DNA of 15,293 bases, taken from contig CAYTGR010000078.1 in the NCBI GenBank assembly GCA_964437445.1, forward strand, positions 1 to 15,293, written 5' to 3'. Source of the DNA: CAYTGR01 sp964437445. Its GTDB lineage: Bacteria; Chloroflexota; Anaerolineae; B4-G1; SLSP01. Positions 1 through 6,500 of the stretch are shown one piece after another. The position numbers and the translations under genes are program-made. Within the stretch, counting starts at the first letter, position 1. Every line of letters begins with the position of its first letter. The notes beneath the pieces were generated by a model. That model was not told where the DNA came from, made no database searches, and saw nothing but the letters and a program-made list of their open reading frames with translations.

Positions 1-126
1 ACCAGGAATTGTAGCCGCCGGACCAGGAGTTGTAGCCCCCCGACCAGGAGTTGTACCCCCCGGACCAGGAATTATAACCACCCGCCCAGGAGTCATAGCC
101 CCCAGACCAGGAATTGTAACCGGCGG
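1..126. repeat. 21-bp tandem repeat inside the heptapeptide gene
   Basis: Six consecutive 21-bp units begin at 1, 22, 43, 64, 85 and 106. Each encodes one seven-residue unit on the minus strand. Units differ mostly at silent third positions, with one unit changing Asn to Asp and Ser to Ala. The array runs off the left edge, so copy number is unknown. Confidence 0.9.
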
Positions 127-211
127 CCCAGCTCGCCTTGCCGATGAGCATGGGGGCAGCCAGCACGACCACCAACACCAGAATGCTCAGTAATGCGACC
201 TTTTTCAACAT
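1..211 (-). CDS. Secreted heptapeptide-repeat protein, 3' end beyond window
   Basis: I do not recognise a family. The reading frame starts at ATG 211-209, preceded by a strong ribosome binding site (AAGGAGGGG about 3 nt upstream), and stays open to the window edge (70 complete codons). Residues 1-30 look like a signal peptide: MLKK, a hydrophobic core rich in V and L, then A-S-W-A-A. From residue 31 the protein is a perfect-register tandem repeat of seven residues, G-Y-(N/D)-S-W-(S/A)-G. Six units are visible and more may follow. The repeat has no Cys or charged residues except one Asp, and is dominated by Gly, Tyr, Trp, Ser and Asn, which suggests an extracellular aromatic/glycine structural or adhesive polymer; that function is only an inference. 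It lies alone behind its own promoter and long leader. A precursor peptide is another possibility. Confidence 0.75.
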   Translation of the reverse strand, partial: MLKKVALLSILVLVVVLAAPMLIGKASWAAGYNSWSGGYDSWAGGYNSWSGGYNSWSGGYNSWSGGYNSW

Positions 212-548
212 AGCCCCTCCTTGCAAAAGATTGTTGAGAAATGGCACCACAGCAGACGATGAAAAGCGTTTAAGTTACCTGGTTGTATCGTATCACCTCC
301 TATTCCTGACTGAAATAAAAAAATAGCCAACAGGTTCCTAAAAAATTTATCTATTGGCTATGCAGGTGAAAAATAATTTATTTTCCTTTTAGTGCAATTT
401 TTGCAATATTGAAAATTTAGTTCATTCCCCGGTAATCAGCTTTGGGGGAGCTGTTGACTGCAAAACAAAGTTAGCACAACAATACGGGGCGAACGAGATG
501 TGCCCTTACCCATCATCAACTAACTATTTTCTATCTATCTAACAGCTA
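212..548 (-). promoter_or_regulatory. Long structured 5' leader of the heptapeptide gene (candidate attenuator)
   Basis: This AT-rich stretch has no convincing gene. If transcription starts near 548, the leader is about 336 nt. Complementary segments nest: 541-547 with 449-455 (7 bp), 520-525 with 469-474 (6 bp) and 502-505 with 487-490 (4 bp); 444-447 can also pair with 427-430. Further downstream is a terminator-like hairpin (323-361), then a perfect Shine-Dalgarno-like AGGAGGTGAT at about 292-301 that has no start codon at the right distance. A 26-codon open frame (436-516, minus) starting MMGKG exists but lacks a ribosome binding site. The arrangement resembles a riboswitch or attenuator, but it matches no class I can recognise. 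The pairing was found by eye, not by folding. Confidence 0.45.
317..361 (-). terminator. Intrinsic-terminator-like hairpin within the leader
   Basis: On the minus strand, ATAGCCAA (361-354) pairs perfectly with TTGGCTAT (330-323) across a 23-nt AT-rich loop, and the stem runs directly into seven T residues. It lies about 110 nt upstream of the heptapeptide ATG and about 190 nt downstream of the predicted transcription start, so it would end transcription before the gene unless controlled. The loop is long for a terminator, which lowers confidence. Confidence 0.55.
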
Positions 549-554
549 CTTAAC

Positions 555-583
555 ATTATATAACACCTTGCTGGCACTGTCAA
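555..583 (-). promoter_or_regulatory. Consensus sigma-70-type promoter of the heptapeptide gene
   Basis: On the minus strand, TTGACA (583-578) and TATAAT (560-555) both match the consensus at every position and are separated by exactly 17 bp. The predicted transcription start is near 548. It sits between the stop codon of the thioredoxin-like gene at 657 and the heptapeptide gene, so the latter is probably its own transcription unit. Confidence 0.85.
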
Positions 584-656
584 GATTGTTTTTGCCGATT
601 GCAGTGAAAAATACATTAAAAAAGCTTTATACTTTCAGGTTGATAAAAAAGTTACT

Positions 657-1079
657 TTATTGAGCCACCTGAGCAATCATAGACTGAATGGCCGGCAAAT
701 CCGGCGCTCCCGGCTGCGTGTAGACGATCTGGCCGGCGCCATCCAGGACAAAAAAGGTGGGAGTACCGACTACGCCCCAGCGGGTTGCCAGCGCGGCCCC
801 CACCGGATCGGCCACATCCAACCGCAAGACGCGGGCCTGACCGCTCAAAGCGGTCTCCAGCTGATCCACCTTAGGCTTGGAAAGCAGGCAGATGCTACAG
901 CGGTTGGAATAGAACTCCACCACCGTCGGCTGTCCGCTGCGCAACTGCGCTTCCAACTCCGCAGCAGAAGCAAACGTGTCGCCCGGCGTCCGCAAAATCA
1001 GCCAGGCCACCAGCAGCGCCAGCGCTACCGCTAACGTCAACCCATACTCTTTCAGAAATCCCACGATCTTGGTACGCAT
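657..1079 (-). CDS. Membrane-anchored thioredoxin-like protein
   Basis: This 140-residue protein carries an N-terminal membrane anchor (about residues 12-29) followed by one thioredoxin fold that would face outside the membrane. The redox motif is C61-S-I-C64, after the beta strand T-V-V-E-F-Y-S. The conserved cis-proline is P107 in G-T-P-T-F-F-V-L-D. Proteins of this type accept or donate electrons to disulfides of exported or membrane proteins. The start is ATG 1079, chosen because GGAGGG lies 5 nt upstream; the frame continues further upstream, but only through low-complexity 7-bp repeats. CSIC is unlike the CGPC of cytosolic thioredoxins, so the partner and redox potential are unclear. 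No partner gene is adjacent, though a second redox cluster lies at 13120-15293. Confidence 0.85.
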   Translation of the reverse strand: MRTKIVGFLKEYGLTLAVALALLVAWLILRTPGDTFASAAELEAQLRSGQPTVVEFYSNRCSICLLSKPKVDQLETALSGQARVLRLDVADPVGAALATRWGVVGTPTFFVLDGAGQIVYTQPGAPDLPAIQSMIAQVAQ

Positions 1080-1093
1080 GGTTCCCTCCAATA

Positions 1094-1149
1094 GCAGTGA
1101 GCAGAGAGCAGTGAGCAGAGAGCAGTGAGCAGTGAGTAGCAAGTAGAAG
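1094..1149. repeat. Heptanucleotide tandem repeat (GCAGTGA family)
   Basis: Eight 7-bp units start at 1094 and every 7 bp thereafter: GCAGTGA alternating with GCAGAGA, then decaying to GTAGCAA and GTAGAAG. The array ends 15 bp from the ATG of the thioredoxin-like gene, just upstream of its ribosome binding site. Confidence 0.9.
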
Positions 1150-1185
1150 TCCCTGTTTCCCGCTCACCGCCCACCGCTCACTGCG
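1115..1185 (-). repeat. Dispersed upstream element, copy 1
   Basis: Read on the minus strand from about 1170, this stretch begins GCGGTGAGC(G)GGAAACAGG and continues through a C-T-A-C-(T/C)-T-G-C-T stretch into CTGCTC heptamers. The same order occurs at 15005-15050 on the plus strand. In both places the element lies 5' of a gene and in the same orientation relative to it. It overlaps the GCAGTGA array. Confidence 0.65.
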
Positions 1186-1205
1186 CACACTTTTTGGCAG
1201 CCGAC

Positions 1206-2051
1206 TCAGCACAACGCCCGCAGGGTCGCCAGGTTCTCCCGGTCTTCGTGCAGATCGTCGCTCTTGTCGGTTTCCAGCAGGCCCGGCAACCCCTCCAAGC
1301 GCGGATCGTGCAACAGCAGGCGGAAAGCTTCCAGCCCCAACGCCCCCTGCCCGATATGCTCGTGCCGATCTTTGCGGCTGCCCAGGCCGTTCTTGGAGTC
1401 GTTGAGGTGCCAGGCTTTGAGCCGCGCCAGGCCGATGGTCTGCTCAAACGCGGCGATGGTCTCCGCGTACCCCTCCGGCGTCCGCAGTTCGTAGCCCGCG
1501 CCGAAGAGATGGCAGGTATCCAGGCAGATGCCCAGCCGGTCGCCCTGCGGCGTCTGCTCCAGCAGGTAGGCCAGCTGCTCAAACCGGTAGCCGAGATTGG
1601 TCCCCTGCCCGGCCGTCGCCTCCAGCAAAATCTGGACGCGGTAGCCGGGCGTGGCGGCGTGCGCCTCGCCCAGCGCTTGGGCGACCAGGCGCAGCCCCTC
1701 GGCCTCCCCCGCGCCGGTGTGCGAGCCGGGATGCAGCACCAGGTAGGGGATCCCCAGCGCCTCGCACCGCTCCAGTTCCAGGATGAGCGCCGCCAGTGAT
1801 TTGCGGCGCAGCGCTTCATCGGGCGCGGCGGGGTTAATGATGTAAGCCGCGTGGGCCACCACCGGCTGGATGCCGGTCGCGGCCTGGGCTTCCTGGAACA
1901 GGCGGATTTCTTCCCCGGTCAGTGGGGTGGCCGTCCACTGGCGGCTGTTCTTGACCCAGATTTGCAGCGCGTCGCAGCCAACCGACTGCCCGCGTTCAAA
2001 GGCGGTGTGCAGCCCGCCGGCAATGGATTCGTGAGCACCTAAGCGTAACAT
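1206..2051 (-). CDS. nfo: Endonuclease IV (AP endonuclease)
   Basis: This is an apurinic/apyrimidinic endonuclease of the Nfo family (TIM barrel, about 281 residues, the family's usual length). It cleaves 5' of abasic sites and oxidised 3' ends in base-excision repair, in the cytoplasm, using a trinuclear zinc centre. All nine metal ligands known from the E. coli enzyme can be placed: H67, H107 (in L-H-P-G-S-H), E144, D178 and H181 (in C-L-D-T-C-H), H215 (in W-H-L-N-D-S), D228 and H230, and E260 (in L-L-E-T-D). The start is ATG 2051, with AAGGAG 6 nt upstream; the longer open frame upstream only reads through 7-bp repeats and into the next gene. It is separated from the upstream YprB-like gene by that repeat array. 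Confidence 0.95.
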   Translation of the reverse strand: MLRLGAHESIAGGLHTAFERGQSVGCDALQIWVKNSRQWTATPLTGEEIRLFQEAQAATGIQPVVAHAAYIINPAAPDEALRRKSLAALILELERCEALGIPYLVLHPGSHTGAGEAEGLRLVAQALGEAHAATPGYRVQILLEATAGQGTNLGYRFEQLAYLLEQTPQGDRLGICLDTCHLFGAGYELRTPEGYAETIAAFEQTIGLARLKAWHLNDSKNGLGSRKDRHEHIGQGALGLEAFRLLLHDPRLEGLPGLLETDKSDDLHEDRENLATLRALC

Positions 2052-2062
2052 GATAGCTCCTT

Positions 2063-2180
<118 letters not shown>

Positions 2181-2185
2181 GGCGG

Positions 2186-3424
2186 CTACCGCGCCAGCTT
2201 TGCCAGGAGCCGCGCGCGGCGATGTTCCAGTTCCGCCCGGAGTGGACCGCGCAGGGCCGGCGGCAACCGCTCCAGCCGGGCCAGCGCTTCTTCGGTGACG
2301 GTCAGCGCCGTAGCCGGATCCCCGGCCACCCATTCGGCATGTTTGGCGCGCTCCACCAGCGGCTCCACCGCCCAGGGGAGGCGCTCGGCCCAGGCCGTCC
2401 AGAGCGCGAGCGCGGCTTCCCACTCCCCGCGCCGCTTGTGCGTGAGGGCCAGCTCGCGCCAAAGCCGCTCGGCCGTCTCCGGCGGCAAGTCGTCCTCTAA
2501 CGCCCGCCGCCAGGCCGCCTGGGCTTCCCCCTCATGCCCGGCGAGCGCGTAGAGCCGCCCCACCCCCACCCATTCGGTCGCTGCCGTGGCCTGCGCCGCC
2601 GGATCGGCTGCCAGCTGCGCGCTGTGGATCAACAGCGTGACCAGGCTCAGCACGTCCACGCGGTTATGGTAGAAGACGCGCGCCAGCTCAGTGGTGCGCC
2701 CCGTCTGGAGATAGTCACGGTAGACCTCAGGGATCAACCACGAAGGGAGGTCCTCCTCCTCGCGCGTGACGCCGAGCAGGGCCGCTTCCAGCGCGCCCAG
2801 CCGCCGCGAGGGGAGCTGCTCGCGCCAGAGAAGCCGCGCCACCGCCAGGAGGTCCAGATGGGGGAGCGCGGTGAAGGCCGGCGGCAGCCGGTTGAGGATG
2901 AAACGGGTCTGCAACAACGGCACGTCAAACCCGCGCCCGTTGAAGGTGACCAGGCCGGTCGCGCCCGCCAACAGCCCGGCCAGGTAGCGCAGCGCCGCCG
3001 CTTCCCCGGCCGGGTCGCGCAGAAAGATCAGCCGCAGGCAGAGCGATTCACCTTCCCACAGCGCCACGCCGGTCAGGAAAACCAGGGTCCCGGTGCCGCC
3101 GGCCAGCCCGGTCGTCTCGGTATCCAGGAAGGCCGGACGCGGGCCGGGATCGTCACCGAGGAGCGCCAGCGCTGCCGGCGGGAGGTTCCCCAGCGCGCCG
3201 AGCGGGTAAGCGCCGTGCCGGTGCGCCGCCGGATAGCGCGTCTCCTCCACCCAGACGGGGCCGTAAGGGGTGCTCACCTCCCCGCCGGGCAAGCGGATTG
3301 CGCTCTCGCGCCCGGCAGGGGAAGAGACCGGGGCGCGAGCGGGGACGGGTGTCGTGGGGGGCAGCTGCCGCACCCCCTGGACGACGCCCAGACGTTGCAG
3401 ACGGCGGCGCAGATCGGTATCCAT
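2186..3424 (-). CDS. YprB-like RNase H-fold exonuclease domain protein with TPR repeats
   Basis: This 412-residue protein resembles the COG3359/YprB group (RNase_H_2 fold plus TPR). Residues 1-95 are a Pro/Arg-rich lead-in. The nuclease-like domain spans about 96-268: motif I F-L-D101-T-E103-T-T-G-L, motif II T-F-N-G-R-G-F-D167, L-D191 downstream, and motif III Y-H-N-R-V-D257. These are the acidic residues expected of a DEDD-type exonuclease, so it could be active, although the family is mostly uncharacterised. Residues 283-400 are Ala/Glu/Leu-rich helices like TPR repeats. There is no signal peptide, so it is cytoplasmic. The start ATG 3424 has no ribosome binding site but lies 7 nt after an extended -10 element. 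It sits next to nfo, which fits nucleic-acid metabolism, but a joint role is only an inference. Confidence 0.8.
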   Translation of the reverse strand: MDTDLRRRLQRLGVVQGVRQLPPTTPVPARAPVSSPAGRESAIRLPGGEVSTPYGPVWVEETRYPAAHRHGAYPLGALGNLPPAALALLGDDPGPRPAFLDTETTGLAGGTGTLVFLTGVALWEGESLCLRLIFLRDPAGEAAALRYLAGLLAGATGLVTFNGRGFDVPLLQTRFILNRLPPAFTALPHLDLLAVARLLWREQLPSRRLGALEAALLGVTREEEDLPSWLIPEVYRDYLQTGRTTELARVFYHNRVDVLSLVTLLIHSAQLAADPAAQATAATEWVGVGRLYALAGHEGEAQAAWRRALEDDLPPETAERLWRELALTHKRRGEWEAALALWTAWAERLPWAVEPLVERAKHAEWVAGDPATALTVTEEALARLERLPPALRGPLRAELEHRRARLLAKLAR

Positions 3425-3439
3425 AGGTCAATGATACCA
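3425..3439 (-). promoter_or_regulatory. Extended -10 element, possible leaderless start of the YprB-like gene
   Basis: Minus strand TGG-TATCAT (3439-3431) resembles an extended -10 (TGn-TATAAT with one mismatch). Its last base is 7 nt from the A of the ATG, so the expected transcription start coincides with the start codon. No Shine-Dalgarno sequence and no clear -35 box are present. Confidence 0.4.
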
Positions 3440-3469
3440 CAAATCGTCCGCAGGAAGGAGGCCGAGAGG

Positions 3470-3543
3470 ATGGGGCGCGCAGCAAAGCCACGCGCCCCAT
3501 ATTCCTCTGCATCTCAGGCTACGGTACGCCGAGCGCGCCGTAG
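3470..3543 (-). terminator. GC-rich hairpins after the 1726-residue gene
   Basis: Two inverted repeats lie between the stop codon at 3572 and the YprB-like gene. CTACGG (3519-3524) pairs with CCGTAG (3538-3543). ATGGGGCGCG (3470-3479) pairs with CGCGCCCCAT (3491-3500) over an 11-nt loop. Neither is followed by a clear T run on the minus strand, so these are candidate non-canonical terminators or transcript-end stabilisers. Confidence 0.45.
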
Positions 3544-3571
3544 TCACCTTTGAGTTGTGAAATCTCTCCGG

Positions 3572-6500
3572 CTAACGATTGCGCAGGACGAGCGGGAGGT
3601 AAACCTGCCGGCCGTGCGCCAGGATAGCCAGATCATCTGGATAGACGGGGTCTTGTTGATAGTTGCGCACGCGGATGCGTTGCCCGTCGTAATCCTCCGA
3701 ACCCAGCCCGGCGACCGTGACGCGGTCCATGACCTTGATGTCGGCCCACGTACCGTTGTAGCCGTCCAGGAAGGCGCGCACCGGGCCGGAGCCGTCATTC
3801 ACCAGGAGGTAGCTGTTATCCGCCGCTTTGCCGGTCACCGTGCCGGTGACCACCAGCAGCCAGCCCTCGCTTTCCTCCTGTGCCGCCTGCCCTGTGGTCA
3901 ACGGCCGCAGGAAGCTGCCGCCCAGCGCCAGCGCCGGCGAGAGGACATAAGTGGGCGTGAGGACTCTGACCTGCTCCGACTCAAAGAACTGGAGCTCGGT
4001 GTCGCCCTGGTAGGCGTCCACCGTGCCCAGGACGCGGACAAAGTCGCCGCGCTTCGGCATCGAGCCGACCGCCGCCGAAGCCGTCCCGGCCGGCGCAAAG
4101 ACCGTGAGGCCGCCGGTCTGATCTTGCACATAGAGCACATCAAAGAACTCGCCGTAGGAGGCGGTGGTAACGCCCTCCACCCAGACCAGCTTGCGCAGTT
4201 GGGTCGGTGTATCACCGCCCGCCCGAACCTGGGCAATCGTCTGCTTCTGCAACGGCTCGCCCAGCAGCCACATCACCACTTCCAAGTTGAAGAGCTCGTT
4301 CTGCCGCCCATCGCCGGAGGTGTAGGAGAAGATGTTGAAGGGGTCGTTGGCGTCGCCATAGAAGAAAAGCCGCCCCGCAGCGCCGGGCAGATCGTAGCCC
4401 GCTGCGCCAGGAAGGGCCTCCCCCGCCGGGTAGATATACGCATCGCCCCAGTTATCCGCATCCGTGTTGTGCGTGCGGTTGGGGACGTTGGTATAGTGCG
4501 CCCCGCTGGAAGAGCCCGTGTCCAGATCACCTAACGCGAAGATGAAGCCGTTCGCGCCCAGATCCGCCTGGCTCAGCCCCTGGCCGTTGCGATCAATCAG
4601 CGAGCAGACCGACCAGGTCTGGATGCCGTCCACGTTCATCCCCACGCCGGTGGTTTCTGCCGAGGGGAAGAGATGCCAGATGACGCCCCATTGATAGCCA
4701 TTGTTGTTGTTGCCATCCAGCACCTCATCATCGTTCATGCGGATTGGCACTGACTGGCCGGTGCGCGCTTCCACCGCCGCCGCAATCGCGTTCAACCGGT
4801 CGGCGGCGGTATCGGCCCACTCCACCTTGCCGGTGTAGTCAGAGAGACCGTTGAGCCACAGGCTGCCGCCGGCGGCCACAAAGTCACCCAACGCCTCCAG
4901 TTCGGCCGCCGTCATCGGCGTGGGGCCAAAGGCGTTGATGATGACCAGTTTCACCGTCGCGGTGTTGAGGTCGCTGGCAGTGATCTCATCCAGGTTGAAC
5001 AGCACGTTGTAACCGTGCGCCGTCATATCGTTGACGAAGGGCCGCACCACCCCGGGATCAATCGCCAGGTTGTTGTGCCCGTAGTCAATCAGGATGAGCG
5101 GCACCGGCACATCGGTGGCGTTCAGCGTGAGCGTGGCCGTGTTGTCTTCGGGGTTATCAGCAGCCGGCGCGCCCACCAGTTGCGCCACGGCCGTCACCGG
5201 GCCGGTCGCCGTGGCCTGCCAGCTGATGTTGGCGTAGACATCCGCGCACGGGCCTTTGGCGCAGGGCGGCACCGTGACCGGTACCGCGCCAATCTGCCCG
5301 CCGTTAATGCTGAACGTCACCGTCACCGTCTGCGTTGTCGCGCCGCGATTGGTGACGCGCGCAGTGAAGAGGTTGGGGTTGTAGATGGTGGGGATGGTCG
5401 GCTGCACGGTCAGGTCGGTGATGCTGATGTCCTCGTCGCCCATCGTCCACACCGGCGAGGAGACAATGCGGTCACCGTCGGCCTGCGTCGCCATCACGAA
5501 GTAGTAGTGGACACCAGGGGTGACGGCGCGTGTGAAAGTCCAGTTGAAGGCCGCACCGGTCGGCTGCGTGGAGGTGACCACGACGCCGCCATCGGTGTAG
5601 AGCTCCAACTTGGCGAGCGTCTCGCCGTCGGGATCATTGCCCCAGACCTGGAAGGTGAGCTGGCCGGTGTTGGGCAGTTCCGAACCCATCCAGTAGCCAT
5701 TGGCCTTGAAGTAGAGGTCAAAGTTGGCGTCCTCTGAGGCAAAGGTGCGCGCCGCGCGCAGCGCGTCTAACAGATCGGCCTTGGTCAACGCCGGCATCAC
5801 GACGCCCGTGCGGTGGGGGGTAATCGTCCCCCAGTTCGGCGTGTGGTTGTCGGAGTTGTTGGTCGCGCCGACCTTCCAGCCGTAATCCAGCGAGCGAATC
5901 CACTCCCCCCATGAGAAGAAATACGAGCTGCCCCAGCCATTGCCCACTTCCTCCAACTGGGTCACATCCTCCACTTCGGGATGGTACTTCCAGTCGTTGA
6001 AGTTGATCCAGCCGGGATGGTTGAACTGCATCACCGTGCCGGCGTCATCCAGCGCCTGCGTGCCGGTGATGGCGAGCCAGGGATAGAAGCCCTGCACCGT
6101 CTCCCCCTTCTCCAGGTTGGGCGTGTAGTCGGCATACGTGAAGCCCACATCGCTGCGGACGGCATGGCGGACGGTGTTGTAGACGTTGATATGGCCCTCC
6201 GCGCCCTGCGTGTACTCAAAGCCGCGCAGGCCGACGAACTGGCCGTTCTCGGTGAAGGCGTTGGCTTGCGCCAGGGTATCGGCCCATTCGGTGTCGTCAA
6301 TGGAGTACGAGTGGTCGGTAATTGCCAGGAAGTCCAACCCAGCGGCTTTGGCGCGCGTGAAGGCCTCGTAGGGCGTGAGTGAGCCGTCGGAATAGCCGGT
6401 GTGGTTGTGGATGTCGCCCTGGTAGGCGGTCATCGGCGGCTCGGACTGCGTGGTGAAGCTCCAGCTGCGGTCACCTGCGACGACCGGGAGCCCGGCCCAG

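Noticed and set aside
427..505. A plus-strand riboswitch suggested by TTTGGGGGAGC and CGGGGCGAAC blocks
   Set aside because: These blocks only loosely recall a c-di-AMP-type riboswitch, there is no plus-strand gene downstream for many kilobases, and the blocks are better explained as paired segments of the minus-strand leader or a small GC palindrome.
436..516. A 26-codon minus-strand leader peptide frame (MMGKG...)
   Set aside because: No ribosome binding site and no codon pattern of an attenuator; it lies inside the proposed structured leader. Mentioned in that feature only.
2534..3553. A 339-codon plus-strand open frame opposite the YprB-like gene
   Set aside because: Arg/Gln/Pro-rich shadow of a coding strand with clear nuclease-fold motifs; it has no domain of its own.
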